Origin: Azophilus sp965221755
GTDB taxonomy: Bacteria > Pseudomonadota > Gammaproteobacteria > Pseudomonadales > Azotimanducaceae
DNA: 64,000 nucleotides
Assembly (NCBI GenBank): GCA_965221755.1
Contig: OZ244921.1
Coordinates: 496,001 to 560,000, forward strand
Direction: 5' to 3'
The notes beneath the pieces were generated by a model. That model searched no databases. It was given only the letters and a program-made list of their open reading frames with translations, and was not told where the DNA came from. Below are positions 29,172 through 38,636 of the stretch, piece after piece; positions within the stretch are counted from its first letter, which is position 1, and the number at the start of each line of letters is the position of its first letter. Made by a program: the position numbers and the translations under genes.

Positions 29172-29543
29172 CTAATCCGCAAGCATGGCCAAGGCGGCCG
29201 CCATGGCAGCAAGCGCCGAAATGGCGCCGGCGGCCCACCAAACCGAGCCGGGCCGACCCTCCGGCGTCTGAATCGCTGAGGATTCAACCTTGGCCTGCGC
29301 CGCGGCGTCGCTGCGGTCGTCATCCAGCAGCTCCTCGGCCGGCAAGCCCAGCAGCCGGGCGTAGGCGCGAACGTAGCCGCGCACGAACACGGGCGCCGGC
29401 AGCCGCCCCTTATCGTTGGCCTCCAAGGCCGCCACCACCGCCGAGGAGAGCTTGAGCCGATCAGCCACTTGGACGACGCTGAGCTGGCGCGCCTGGCGCG
29501 CCGCCTGCAGGGCGACGCCGGGGCCTTCTTCCGCCGCGGCCAC
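29172..29543 (-). CDS. short RodZ-like helix-turn-helix membrane protein
   Basis: 123 residues. The N-terminal Cro/CI-like HTH (AARQARQLSVVQVADRLKLS to GYVRAYARLLGL) is the RodZ cytoplasmic domain, which binds MreB, and a C-terminal hydrophobic segment is the TM helix. Classic RodZ has about 200 more residues of linker and periplasmic beta domain; here the protein ends right after the TM. Position between rlmN and hisS matches rodZ in related bacteria. Either a reduced RodZ or a 3' deletion. Confidence 0.85.
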   Translation of the reverse strand: MAAAEEGPGVALQAARQARQLSVVQVADRLKLSSAVVAALEANDKGRLPAPVFVRGYVRAYARLLGLPAEELLDDDRSDAAAQAKVESSAIQTPEGRPGSVWWAAGAISALAAMAAALAMLAD

Positions 29544-29545
29544 GA

Positions 29546-30634
29546 TCAGCTCGCCGGCGCCATCCGCAGCCGCGCAAGATGGCGGGACTGGCGCCGAGTC
29601 CGGTCGTTGACCGAGCCCGTCAACTGACCGCAGGCGGCGCCGATGTCGTCCCCGCGCGTGGTGCGCAGCATGGCCGCGTAGCCGGCGTCGAGGAGCGCGG
29701 TTTGGAAGGCGCGCACGGCGCCGGGCGCCGGGCGCTCAAAGCCCGATGCCGGGAAGGGGTTGAACGGGATGAGGTTGATCTTGCAGCGCAGGCCGCGCAG
29801 CAGCCGCGCCAGCGCCCGCGCCTGGGCGAGGCTGTCGTTGACGCCTTTGATCAGGGTGTACTCCACCGTCAAGGCGCGGCGTTCGCCCAAGCCGGCGACG
29901 TAGTGGCGGCAGGCGGCCAGCAGTTCGCGCAGGGGATACTTGCGGTTGATGGGCACAAGCTCGTCCCGCAGCGCGTCATCCGGGGCGTGCAGGGACACCG
30001 CCAAGGATGCGTCGCTCACCGCGGCCAGATCGTAGATGGCCGGAACGACGCCGGCCGTGGAAATCGTCACCCGGCGCTTGGAAATGCCGAAGGCCAAATC
30101 GTCCATCATCAGATTGACGGCGCGAACCACCGCATCGAAGTTGAGCAGCGGTTCGCCCATGCCCATGAGCACCACGTTGCTCACGCTCGTGCCCTCGGCC
30201 TTGAGCGCCTCGTTGGCCAGCCAAACCTGACCGATGATCTCGGCCGTGGCGAGGTTGCCGTTGAAGCCCTGCTTGCCGGTGGCGCAAAAGCGGCAATCCA
30301 GGGCGCAGCCCGCTTGCGAGGAGACGCACAGCGTGTTGCGGCCCGCTTCGGGAATCAGCACCGTCTCCACCGCATCGCCTTGGCCGACGCCCATCGACCA
30401 CTTGACGGTGCCGTCCGCCGAGTCGAGCCGGGACCGCGCCTCCGGCACCGCCAAGGTCGCCGTCTCCCCGAGCCAGGCGCGCAGGCTCTTGGCGAGGTCG
30501 GTCATGGCGGAGAAGTCCCGAACGCCGCGTCGATAGACCCACTTCATGATCTGACGGGCGCGAAACGCCTTGTGCCCCGCCGCTTCAAAGGCCGCTTCCA
30601 GGCCCTTCCGGTCGTAGTCGAATAGGTTGCGCAT
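29546..30634 (-). CDS. rlmN: 23S rRNA/tRNA adenine-2503 C2-methyltransferase RlmN
   Basis: 362 residues from ATG 30634, giving MRNLFDYDRKGLEAAFEAAG. Radical-SAM enzyme: CALDCRFCATGKQGF at about residue 115 binds the 4Fe-4S cluster through C-x3-C-x2-C, and GMGEPLLNF is the SAM-binding GEP motif. It methylates A2503 in 23S rRNA and A37 in some tRNAs. Ten bases separate it from ndk and two from rodZ, so it is cotranscribed. Confidence 0.97.
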   Translation of the reverse strand: MRNLFDYDRKGLEAAFEAAGHKAFRARQIMKWVYRRGVRDFSAMTDLAKSLRAWLGETATLAVPEARSRLDSADGTVKWSMGVGQGDAVETVLIPEAGRNTLCVSSQAGCALDCRFCATGKQGFNGNLATAEIIGQVWLANEALKAEGTSVSNVVLMGMGEPLLNFDAVVRAVNLMMDDLAFGISKRRVTISTAGVVPAIYDLAAVSDASLAVSLHAPDDALRDELVPINRKYPLRELLAACRHYVAGLGERRALTVEYTLIKGVNDSLAQARALARLLRGLRCKINLIPFNPFPASGFERPAPGAVRAFQTALLDAGYAAMLRTTRGDDIGAACGQLTGSVNDRTRRQSRHLARLRMAPAS

Positions 30635-30644
30635 CGGGAGGGCC

Positions 30645-31073
30645 TTACGGGCCGGAGGGAATCTCCGAGGGTTCGAAGAAGTAGGCGATCTCGCGGCGGG
30701 CCGAGGCCGGGGCGTCCGAGCCATGCACCGAATTGGCGTCCAGGGATTCGGCGAAGTCCGCCCGGATGGTGCCCGGCGCCGCTTCCGCCGGGTTGGTGGC
30801 GCCCATCAGCCGGCGGTTCACCGCGATGGCGTCCTCGCCTTCCAGCACTTGCACCATGACCGGGCCGGAGGTCATGTAGGCGCACAGCGCCGCATAAAAC
30901 GGCTTGTCCTTGTGCTCGGCGTAGAAGCCTGCGGCTCGGGGCTCGTCGAGACGCAGCATCTTGGCGGCGACGATCTTCAAGCCGCCGCGCTCGAAGCGCG
31001 AGTAGATCTCGCCAATGAGGTTACGGGCCACCGCATCGGGCTTGACGATGGATAAAGTGCGCTCCACAGCCAT
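30645..31073 (-). CDS. ndk: nucleoside diphosphate kinase
   Basis: 142 residues, normal length. ERTLSIVKPDAV at the N-terminus and NSVHGSDAPASA at about residue 115 with the phospho-accepting His. It transfers the gamma phosphate between nucleoside di- and triphosphates. First gene of the block running to der. Confidence 0.98.
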   Translation of the reverse strand: MAVERTLSIVKPDAVARNLIGEIYSRFERGGLKIVAAKMLRLDEPRAAGFYAEHKDKPFYAALCAYMTSGPVMVQVLEGEDAIAVNRRLMGATNPAEAAPGTIRADFAESLDANSVHGSDAPASARREIAYFFEPSEIPSGP

Positions 31074-31470
31074 TGGGATCTCCGCAATGCCCGCTCAATT
31101 CAGGCTAGATTCAGGAAAAGGCGCTTCAGCGCAGGGCCTTCGGCCCCGCTTTCGGGACGCGCATTATACGCGCCGAACAGGGGCTGCACACGCGCGACCT
31201 GACGGTCGCGGATGGAGTTTCGCTGGCGCGAAACTCCGCGCTCGTCGCTTAGATCAGATTCCGGTATGTTTCTGAACCCACACAGCGCCTCTCGCCCAGA
31301 GGGCGAGCGGCGGTTGGAGTTTAGCTGCGCGAAACTCCGCGCCCGTTGCGGGGGCCAGCTTCCGAGTTGTTTGTGAGCCCGCTGCCGTTGCGTGGGCCGG
31401 GTTCCGATGGCTTCCGCACCCGCGTGCGCCTGATTCAGGGCGCCACTGCTGAACTGCGCTGGAGGCCACC
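31074..31470. other. gap with two REP-like palindromes upstream of ndk
   Basis: Palindromes GGAGTTTCGCTGGCGCGAAACTCC (31214-31237, 24 bases with a 4-base centre) and GGAGTTTAGCTGCGCGAAACTCC (31316-31338) flank the text TATGTTTCTGAACCCACAC, the reverse complement of the GTG(C)GGGCTCAGAAACAT element seen at the other copies. No gene is seen; the ndk promoter should lie near 31080-31160. Confidence 0.6.
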
Positions 31471-32244
31471 CTAGATTCCCTCGAAACTCCCGTGGCGTCC
31501 CTTGCCTGCCGCGAAGCGGGACGCACCCCGCCGGGTTTCGCCGGAGGCGAGCACTTCCAGGCCGAGGCGGGTCTCCTCCTTAAGCGCCTCATCAAGCGGC
31601 AGCGACCATTGCCGATAGGAGGACAGCCGGTCGTTGCGCAGGCAAAGCTGGGGAAAGGCGGTGAGGCTTGCCGCCAACGCCAAGGCCGCATCCAAGGCCT
31701 GGCCCGGCGGCGCCAGGCGGTTGGCCAGGCCCATTGCCTTCGCCTCCTCCCCGGCCACGCCGCGGCCGGTGAGGATCAGGTCCAGCGCATGGCTGTGGCC
31801 GACCAAGCGGGTCAATCGGATGGTGCCCCCATCGACCAAGGGCACGCCCCAACGGCGGCAGTACACGCCGAACACCGCATCTTCGGCGACCACCCGCAGG
31901 TCGCACCAAAGCGCCAACTCCAAGCCGCCCGCCACGGCAAAGCCTTCCACCGCGGCAATCACCGGCTTGGACAGCAGCATGCGCGTGCAGCCCAACGGCC
32001 CCCGGCCCTCGGGCGCAAGCTTCGGCTCGTCCCGCCCCGCCGAGACGGCCTTGAGGTCCGCGCCCGCGCAGAACACGCCGTCCGCGCCGGTCAGCACCGC
32101 AACGTCAAGATCACCGTCGGCATCGAAGCGGGCGAACGCAGCGGCCAGCCCGTCCGCCGTTTCGCCATCGACGGCATTGCGGACTTCAGGACGATTGATG
32201 GTCACCAAGGCGATCCGGCCATGGCTTGTCGATTCCACTTTCAT
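31471..32244 (-). CDS. enoyl-CoA hydratase/isomerase family protein (crotonase fold)
   Basis: 257 residues. GADGVFCAGADLKAVS at about residue 53 and AVEGFAVAGGLELALWCDL at about 96 are the two oxyanion-hole motifs; VPLVDGGTIRLTRLVG covers the usual catalytic Glu region, where Asp is seen. The reaction cannot be fixed: hydration, isomerisation or hydrolysis of an acyl-CoA. It stands alone, divergent from iscS. Confidence 0.9.
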   Translation of the reverse strand: MKVESTSHGRIALVTINRPEVRNAVDGETADGLAAAFARFDADGDLDVAVLTGADGVFCAGADLKAVSAGRDEPKLAPEGRGPLGCTRMLLSKPVIAAVEGFAVAGGLELALWCDLRVVAEDAVFGVYCRRWGVPLVDGGTIRLTRLVGHSHALDLILTGRGVAGEEAKAMGLANRLAPPGQALDAALALAASLTAFPQLCLRNDRLSSYRQWSLPLDEALKEETRLGLEVLASGETRRGASRFAAGKGRHGSFEGI

Positions 32245-32569
32245 GCTCCCATCCTCCTGACTGCCCGTGTGCGGACGAACTCAAACGCAGGCTCAGGCCG
32301 GGCGCTTGAAGTGGACGCCTTGGGCTGGCTGCTGCATACTCAACCGCAATCATCGCACGATGCTGAGGCGGCGCATAAGCTTGATTCAGTTCGAATTGAG
32401 GTTGAACCGATTCAAGCCGCAGCACCGCACATGGGGAGCGACGGGGCATGGCGCCGCGCGCTTGGCAACCAAGCACCGGCCTGCCGAAGAGGCCGTTGCG
32501 AGCCAAAGCGCCCGACTTCCTGGCGGAATTGGGCGGACTCACCGGAATCACCACAAGGGCGAACCTTAA
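32245..32569. other. intergenic gap between divergent crotonase and cysteine desulfurase genes
   Basis: No gene or repeat recognised. It should hold both promoters. IscR is not present upstream of the desulfurase as it would be in the usual isc operon. Confidence 0.4.
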
Positions 32570-33715
32570 GTGCGCAAGGCGGTTTACCTGGACTATTCGG
32601 CCACCACGCCGGTGGATCCCCAAGTGGCGGCCAAGATGAACGCCTGCCTGCTCGCCGAAGGCAACTTCGGCAACCCGGCCTCACGCAGCCACGCCTTCGG
32701 CTGGCAAGCGGAGGAGGCGGTGGAGGCGGCCCGCGCCGAAGTGGCCCGGCTGCTGAACGCCGACCCGCGGGAAATCGTCTGGACCTCCGGCGCCACCGAA
32801 GCGGACAATCTGGCCATCAAGGGGCTGGCCGAAGGCGCATCCCGCCGCCACGTCGTGACCAGCGCCATCGAGCACAAGGCGGTGCTCGACACCTGCGCCC
32901 ACCTTGAATCCCAAGGCTTCGAGATCACTCGTCTCGAGCCGCCGGCGGACGGCATCATCCGTCCCGAGCAGGTGGCCGAGGCGCTGCGCGAGGACACCCT
33001 GCTGGTCTCCCTGATGCATGCGAACAACGAGATCGGCGTCGTCAACGACGTCGCCGCCATCGGCCAAGTCTGCCGCGCCGCCGGGATTCGCTTCCACGTT
33101 GACGCCGCCCAGAGCGCCGGCAAGCTCCCCTTGGACGTGCAGGCCATGGCCATCGACCTCATCAGCCTGTCGGCGCACAAGATGTACGGCCCCAAGGGCG
33201 TCGGCGCCCTGTACGTGCGCCGGGAGCCGCCCATGCGCCTGCGCCCGCAGATGCACGGCGGCGGCCACGAGCGCGGCATGCGCTCCGGCACCTTGGCCAC
33301 CCACCAAGCGGTGGGCATGGGCGAAGCCTGCGCCATCCTAGGCCGGGTGATGGAGACCGAGAACGCCCGCATTCTGGCCCTGCGCAAACGCCTGTGGTCG
33401 CACTTGAAGCAGGCGCCCGGAGCGCTGCTGAACGGCGACGAGGGCCGGCGGCTGCCCGGCAACCTCAACGTCGGCTTCGCCGGCATCGACGGGGAAACCC
33501 TGCTGATGGCCCTCGACGACATCGCCGTCTCCAGCGGCTCCGCCTGCACCTCCGCCAGCGTCGAGCCGTCCTACGTCCTGCGCGCCCTCGGCGTCCCCGA
33601 CGCGATCGCCCACGCCAGCCTGCGCTTCACCGTCGGCCGCTTCACCACCGAGGAGGAGGTGGACTACGCAGCCCAGCGGGTGGTGGAGGTGGTGTCGGGG
33701 CTTAGCGGCCTTTAA
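32570..33715 (+). CDS. iscS: IscS-type cysteine desulfurase
   Basis: 381 residues from GTG 32570. PLP enzyme that takes sulfur from cysteine for Fe-S clusters and tRNA thiolation. Seen: VYLDYSATTPVDP at the start, TSAIEHKAVLDTC with the PLP-stacking His, SLSAHKMYGPKG with the Schiff-base Lys at about residue 203, and SSGSACTSASVEPSYVLRA with the persulfide Cys at about 325. No iscU or iscA follows; an ATPase gene converges on it with a 14-base overlap. A decayed second copy of a related gene lies at 38381-38636. Confidence 0.95.
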   Translation: MRKAVYLDYSATTPVDPQVAAKMNACLLAEGNFGNPASRSHAFGWQAEEAVEAARAEVARLLNADPREIVWTSGATEADNLAIKGLAEGASRRHVVTSAIEHKAVLDTCAHLESQGFEITRLEPPADGIIRPEQVAEALREDTLLVSLMHANNEIGVVNDVAAIGQVCRAAGIRFHVDAAQSAGKLPLDVQAMAIDLISLSAHKMYGPKGVGALYVRREPPMRLRPQMHGGGHERGMRSGTLATHQAVGMGEACAILGRVMETENARILALRKRLWSHLKQAPGALLNGDEGRRLPGNLNVGFAGIDGETLLMALDDIAVSSGSACTSASVEPSYVLRALGVPDAIAHASLRFTVGRFTTEEEVDYAAQRVVEVVSGLSGL

Positions 33716-34829
33716 CGTAGTCCATCAAGCTCGGAATGCCCGGCTGCCAAGCATCGTCAGCGTCCGGGGGGTTCCAGACGTAGCCGAGGTCGCTCAGGCG
33801 GTCACGGCACTGAAGCACTTCCGGCGCGCCGTTTCCACCTTCGGGCAAGGCGGTCGCAATGGCGTCATTCAGCACACTGCGCGGCAATGCATCCTGGCCA
33901 GCGAACGCCTCGGCGACGGTTGCGGCCAAGCCGATCAGGCCTTCGCGCTCCAACTCCTGACAACGATCCTGATAGTACGCCGACTGGCTGCGGTCCACGG
34001 CGGGGTCGGCAGCGGCAACGACCGCTTCGTCCACTTTGACGGCGCCGCTCTTGCGTGCGGCTTCCCAGAGGGCGGCGCCCCACAACTGAACGAAGTAGGG
34101 GTAGCCTTGGCTGGCCGCAACCGCTTTCCCCAACGCATCGGCCGAGCAGGCAATGGGCGGTGTCTGGGCGGCCAGCGGCCGTTCCAAGGCGGCGGCGGCG
34201 GCCCGCTCGTCCAAGCGCCCGATGCCGAGCTTTTCAGCGCGGCTCCAAAAGGTTGCGGACATCGTGTTCAGATGACGCTGCAGGCCGGGGGTGCCTGCCA
34301 TGACCAGCAGGAAGGGCGCTTCGGCGCAAACGGACTGACTGGCATTGAGGAGAACCGGTCCGATCTCGACGGGCAGCGTGTGGGACTCATCGATCACGGC
34401 CACCAATGGCCGCCTTGAGCAACGCGCCTTCAGCAGCGGCGTCAGCGCCCCCCGCTGGCCCTCCAGCTTCCAGCCGAGCTTGCCGACCCCGACATGAACC
34501 GAAAAAGAATCCAGCCGCAAGGCGTCGAAGCGTTTGGGCGGCACCAGCCGAGTGGCCAATTCGTCCAAACTCGAGAACTCGCTGGGCGTGAGCCACTCGG
34601 CGTCAATGGCGCCATCGCGCTCCACCTCCTGAACCACCCAACGCAACAGGGCCGTCTTGCCGTTGCCTCTAGGACCGGAAAGCACGGCATCGCGCGGCGC
34701 GCCACGTCCAGACTTCAGATAGGCAAGCAAGTCGAGCAAGGCGTTTTGCTCGCGCTCCCTGCCGGCGAGATACGGCGGCACTTGGCCGCGGCCGGGCACA
34801 AAAGGATTGCTGGCAGCGGGCAGGCTCAT
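33702..34829 (-). CDS. AAA-type ATP-binding protein (ORC/archaeal-ATPase-like)
   Basis: 375 residues from ATG 34829, which opens MSLPAASNPFVPGRGQVPPY; the upstream open frame lacks coding character. REREQNALLDLL precedes Walker A GPRGNGKTALLRWV at about residue 57, and LVAVIDESHTLPVE at about 155 is Walker B. The layout resembles stand-alone AAA/ORC-like ATPases of unknown role that occur next to mobile or defence genes. No partner gene is evident. It overlaps the iscS 3' end tail to tail. Confidence 0.8.
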   Translation of the reverse strand: MSLPAASNPFVPGRGQVPPYLAGREREQNALLDLLAYLKSGRGAPRDAVLSGPRGNGKTALLRWVVQEVERDGAIDAEWLTPSEFSSLDELATRLVPPKRFDALRLDSFSVHVGVGKLGWKLEGQRGALTPLLKARCSRRPLVAVIDESHTLPVEIGPVLLNASQSVCAEAPFLLVMAGTPGLQRHLNTMSATFWSRAEKLGIGRLDERAAAAALERPLAAQTPPIACSADALGKAVAASQGYPYFVQLWGAALWEAARKSGAVKVDEAVVAAADPAVDRSQSAYYQDRCQELEREGLIGLAATVAEAFAGQDALPRSVLNDAIATALPEGGNGAPEVLQCRDRLSDLGYVWNPPDADDAWQPGIPSLMDYVKGR

Positions 34830-35047
34830 GGCAGCAGAATAGCAGAGCCTTCGACCCGCCGCACAGGAGCCGTCCTGATGGCCGACGGGCGATGCCCCGG
34901 ACTGACGAGCGGGCGGGCGACGGGCGCACAAGGCGACCCATGCGGCCACCTCATCCCGCGGCCAAGGAAATCAAGGGCTGCGGACACCAGCCGGGATGCC
35001 CGGCGGCGGTGAGGTAAACTGGTGCGGATGGCGCTCAGGGACCAACC

Positions 35048-36028
35048 GTGGCCGGCACCCAAATCCTCACCATAGTCCGCGACGGCGCCCCGCACCTCGC
35101 CCGCAGCCTTGGTCCGAGGCCCATGGCCAAGCCGCGGGACATGACCGGCCGACGGGTGATCGTAACCGGCGCATCGCCAGGCTCCATAGGCTACGAGGTC
35201 GCCCTGCAACTGGCCCGTTGGGGCGCTCAAGTGGTGGCGACCCAGCGCCGCGACCCCGGCTTGCTGCAGCAAGCGCTGCGCGCCGAACTCGGCGCCGCTG
35301 GCGGCAGCGTGATGGCGCAGGCGCTGGATCTCGCCGACCGCGACAGCGTCAGCGCCTTTGCGAATTGGCAGCTTGAACGCTTCGGCGCCCTGCACGTGCT
35401 GATCAACAACGCCGGCATCTTCCGCAACATGCTGACGCTGAGGCGGCAAGTGAAACGCTCGGCGGACGGCGTGGAAATCCACTGGCGAACCAACTACCTA
35501 GGCACCTTCCAACTCACCAGCCTGCTGCTGCCCCGGCTCATCGACAGCGCGGCAGCGGACGGCGACGCCCGAGTGCTGAACGTGACCTCGCACCAACATG
35601 TGCGAGGACGCAACGACCGCCTGCTGGCGGCCTTCGCGAGCCCCAACCCTTGGGAGGCTTACGGCCAATCCAAGCTGGCGCTGATCCACATGGCGCAGAC
35701 GCTGCATCGCCGGCATGGCGGCACCGGCCGATTGCACGCGCTGTCCCTGCATCCCGGCTCCGTGTACACCAACCTGATTGCCGACGGGCTCAAGTCCTGC
35801 AGCCGCTTTCGGCTGATTCAATGGCTGCTGTCGGCGCCAGCCAAGGCGGCGCTGCTGTCGCCGCTGCAAGGCGCCCAGACCACCCTCTTCTGCGCAACGG
35901 ATGCCGCCGTGCGGGGCGGGCGCTATTATGACCGCTGCGCGGTCAGCCAGCCCTCGGCCGATGCCTTGGACGCCTCGGTCGCCGAACGGCTCTGGACGCT
36001 GTCGGAGGACTGGCTGGCGAAACCTTAA
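35048..36028 (+). CDS. short-chain dehydrogenase/reductase
   Basis: 326 residues from GTG 35048 (AGGGA upstream); ATG 35123 is the alternative and removes a 25-residue N-terminal extension. RVIVTGASPGSIGYEVALQL is the NAD(P) site, with one extra residue compared with the usual TGxxxGIG. NNAGIF follows, and YGQSKLALIHMAQ at about residue 203 holds the Tyr and Lys. Similar to the retinol-dehydrogenase/WWOX-like group. The next gene starts 16 bases downstream and is likely cotranscribed. Confidence 0.88.
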   Translation: MAGTQILTIVRDGAPHLARSLGPRPMAKPRDMTGRRVIVTGASPGSIGYEVALQLARWGAQVVATQRRDPGLLQQALRAELGAAGGSVMAQALDLADRDSVSAFANWQLERFGALHVLINNAGIFRNMLTLRRQVKRSADGVEIHWRTNYLGTFQLTSLLLPRLIDSAAADGDARVLNVTSHQHVRGRNDRLLAAFASPNPWEAYGQSKLALIHMAQTLHRRHGGTGRLHALSLHPGSVYTNLIADGLKSCSRFRLIQWLLSAPAKAALLSPLQGAQTTLFCATDAAVRGGRYYDRCAVSQPSADALDASVAERLWTLSEDWLAKP

Positions 36029-36044
36029 GCAAGGAGTTCGATCC

Positions 36045-36509
36045 ATGTTCAACCATGTGCTGCGATCCGATCCGGTCACCATGGACGCGCCCATCGAAAC
36101 CGCTTGGCAACTGCTCACCGCAGTGGCGGACTACGGTTCCTGGAATCCGTTCACGCCTGCGGTCGAAACCGACCTCAAACCGGGCTCCCGGGTGGACATG
36201 CAGGTGCGGATGGGGCCCCTTCGTCTGCGGCAGAAGGCCATCATCGACGCCGTCGAGCCGCCCCGCCTGCTGACTTGGCGAATCACCATGGGCGCCCGCT
36301 TCCTGCTCCACGCGATGCGGGAGCAGCGGCTTGAGCGCGTGGGCGAGGGCCAATGCCGCTACGTCACGACGGACGCCTTCAGCGGCCTGCTGACGCCCTT
36401 GGTGGTGGCCGTCACCGGCCGCACCGTCGAGCGGGGATTGAACAGCGTCGCCCAAGGTCTGAAGCGGCGCGCGGAGACGCTGGCCAACCCGGGGCCGGCG
36501 CCGAGCTAG
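36045..36509 (+). CDS. SRPBCC (START-like) family protein
   Basis: 154 residues. ATG 36045 has AAGGAG 8 bases upstream. The sequence FNHVLRSDPVTMDAPIETAW, then WNPFTPAVETDLKPGSRV, fits the polyketide-cyclase/START-like fold with its long hydrophobic pocket and C-terminal helix (VERGLNSVAQGLKRRAETL). Ligand unknown; possibly acts with the SDR encoded just upstream. Confidence 0.8.
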   Translation: MFNHVLRSDPVTMDAPIETAWQLLTAVADYGSWNPFTPAVETDLKPGSRVDMQVRMGPLRLRQKAIIDAVEPPRLLTWRITMGARFLLHAMREQRLERVGEGQCRYVTTDAFSGLLTPLVVAVTGRTVERGLNSVAQGLKRRAETLANPGPAPS

Positions 36510-36670
36510 CGCGCGCTGCGAGGGCGCGCCTTTAAGTGCGTATCGTGTCGTTGCGCCTTCGCTTCAAGCGGGTCGCCCGGACCGGAGGCGTCCATCCCCG
36601 AAAAGGCCGCCGCGATTCAATGCGAGGGCAAGATGCACGGTCCGAGCGCCGGCGGCCCTCGATGGGCGTT

Positions 36671-37390
36671 TCAGCGCATGCCGCTGCGTTTTTCCAACTG
36701 CGCTGCGATGCCCCTGAGCATGCGCACCTCGGTCTGGTCCAGGCCCGCGCGAGCGGCGAGACGGCGCAGGCGGGTCAGGGTTTGGCCGGGGTTGTCCGGG
36801 TCCAGGAAGTCCACAGCCACCAGCAGCCGCTCCAAGTGGGCCAGCATGGCGTCAACTTCGGCGGCGGTGGCCGGGGGCCGGTCCCATTCGGCCTCGGCCG
36901 GCGCCGCTTGGGCGGCGAAGAGTTCGTAAGCGACCACCTGCACGGCCATGGCCAGGTTCAAGGAAGGGTAGTCCGGCGAGGCGGGAATGCGCAGATGCGC
37001 GTTGCAGCGCTGCAGCTCCTCGTTGCTGAGGCCATCCGCCTCGCGCCCGAACAGCACCGCCGCTTGACCGGCGGCCGCTTCGGCAAGCAGCTTTTGCGCC
37101 GAGGCGCGGGCATCCGCCACTGGCCAAGGAATGCGCCTTGGCCGGGCGCTGGCGCCAACCACCCAATGGCAGTCCGCAATCGCCTCGTCAAGGCTTGCGC
37201 AAACCCGGCACCGGTCCAGGACGTCGGTGGCCTGGGCGGCCCGCCACTCGGCTTGCGGGTCGGGATAGCGCAGGGGGTTGACCAGCGCCAGTTGTGACAG
37301 GCCCATGGTCTTGATGGCCCGGGCGGCGGCGCCGATGTTGCCCGGATGGCTGGGCGCCACCAGCACGATGCGGATGTTGTTCAGGCTCAT
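36671..37390 (-). CDS. trmJ: tRNA (cytidine/uridine-2'-O-)-methyltransferase TrmJ
   Basis: 239 residues from ATG 37390. SPOUT-fold RNA methyltransferase: IRIVLVAPSHPGNIGAAARA at the start, LFGREADGLSNEEL at about residue 115 and PSLNLAMAVQVVAYEL at about 140 are the three knot motifs. TrmJ modifies position 32 in tRNA. Divergent from suhB with a 21-base gap, the classic neighbour pair. Confidence 0.95.
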   Translation of the reverse strand: MSLNNIRIVLVAPSHPGNIGAAARAIKTMGLSQLALVNPLRYPDPQAEWRAAQATDVLDRCRVCASLDEAIADCHWVVGASARPRRIPWPVADARASAQKLLAEAAAGQAAVLFGREADGLSNEELQRCNAHLRIPASPDYPSLNLAMAVQVVAYELFAAQAAPAEAEWDRPPATAAEVDAMLAHLERLLVAVDFLDPDNPGQTLTRLRRLAARAGLDQTEVRMLRGIAAQLEKRSGMR

Positions 37391-37411
37391 GTTGCGGTAG
37401 GCTACCCGTCC

Positions 37412-38209
37412 ATGCAGCCAATGGCCAACATGGCGTTGCGGGCCGCGCGCCGCGCTTCGCCCATCCTCCTGCAGGCCATGGACCGGCTCGATGAGCTCAA
37501 GGTGGAGGAGAAGGCCCCCAACGACTTCGTCTCCAGCATCGACCGGCAGGCCGAGCGGGTCATCGTCGATACGCTGCTCGACGCCTACCCGGACCATGGG
37601 GTGCTGGCCGAGGAAGGCAGCGGCGAGGAGCGCGCCGACGCCGAGTTCACTTGGATCGTCGATCCGCTGGACGGAACGCTCAACTACCTGCAGGGAATCC
37701 CCCACTTCGCCATCTCCATCGCGGCGCGGCGGGGCCGGCACATCGAGCACGCCGTGATCGTCGATCCGGTGCGCAACGAGGAGTGGGTGGCAAGCCGCGG
37801 CGCCGGCGCGCAGCTCAACGGCAAGCGCATCCGGGTCAGCGCCACGCGCCGCCTAGCGGATGCCGTGGTCGCCACCGGCATCCCGCCCGGCGCGCGCAGC
37901 CGGCTCGGCGTCTTCAACGCCGCGGTCGCCGAGTTCACCGACAGCTGCCGAAACATCCGCCGCCAAGGCTCAGCCGCGCTGGACCTGGCCTACGTGGCCA
38001 GCGGCCGGCTCGATGGCTTCTGGGAAATGGGCTTGGCGGCCTGGGACATCGCCGCCGGAGCGCTGATCGTCAAGGAGGCCGGCGGCTTCGTCGCCGACTT
38101 GGAAGGCGGGGAGCGCCACTTCGAGAGCGGCGACATCGTGGCGGCCAACCCCCGGTGCTTTAAGTTGATGGTGGCCTGCCTGCGGCGGCACCTCGCGACC
38201 GTCGCATGA
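37412..38209 (+). CDS. suhB: inositol monophosphatase family protein SuhB
   Basis: 265 residues from ATG 37412. Mg-dependent phosphatase: EEGSGEE at about residue 68, IVDPLDGTLNYLQGIPHF at about 86 and AAWDIAAGALIVKEAGG at about 210 are the metal and substrate motifs. In gammaproteobacteria SuhB also binds the rRNA antitermination complex. Start chosen to match the family N-terminus QPMANMALRAAR. Confidence 0.95.
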   Translation: MQPMANMALRAARRASPILLQAMDRLDELKVEEKAPNDFVSSIDRQAERVIVDTLLDAYPDHGVLAEEGSGEERADAEFTWIVDPLDGTLNYLQGIPHFAISIAARRGRHIEHAVIVDPVRNEEWVASRGAGAQLNGKRIRVSATRRLADAVVATGIPPGARSRLGVFNAAVAEFTDSCRNIRRQGSAALDLAYVASGRLDGFWEMGLAAWDIAAGALIVKEAGGFVADLEGGERHFESGDIVAANPRCFKLMVACLRRHLATVA

Positions 38210-38380
38210 GGGGGTGTGCTGATCGAAACGATGCGCGAGACAATCGAAACCAGCTGCGGCCGGGACCTGCGTCCCGAACGCCGAAAAACTCGGGGCAACG
38301 TCAGCCATATCGGTTTTTTCGGCAGTGACGGCATCTCCCATCGCGCCATGAGCGAGGGCCTTGACAGGGTTTGAAACAGT

Positions 38381-38636
38381 GGCGCTGCCAGTCAAGTCGG
38401 ATGGCTTGGTTGACCCCGCCACGCTCGACCATGTTCTTGATGAACGGACGCGATCGTTTCAGTCATGACGGCAACAACGAAATCGACGTATTGCAGCCGA
38501 TTCAGGAAATGGCGACTCGATGTCGGCATGTTGGCGCTTTGCTCCACACCGATGCCGCGCAAGCCGGAGGCCGTCTGCCGATGGATATGGAGCGCTTAGG
38601 GGTGGACCTGCTCAGCCTGTCCGCGCACAACAAACG
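38381..38636 (+). pseudogene. remnant of a cysteine desulfurase (NifS/IscS family) gene
   Basis: Two pieces in different frames. PVKSDGLVDPATLDHVLDER (from about 38390) matches the desulfurase segment before the HANNEIG motif. A second frame then reads NNEIDVLQPIQEMATRC and LHTDAAQAGGRLPMDM and ends at LSLSAHN, one residue short of the PLP lysine. Start, active-site Lys and Cys are all missing. The sequence is not a direct copy of the intact gene at 32570 (compare LHTDAAQAGGRLPMDM with FHVDAAQSAGKLPLDV). Confidence 0.75.
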
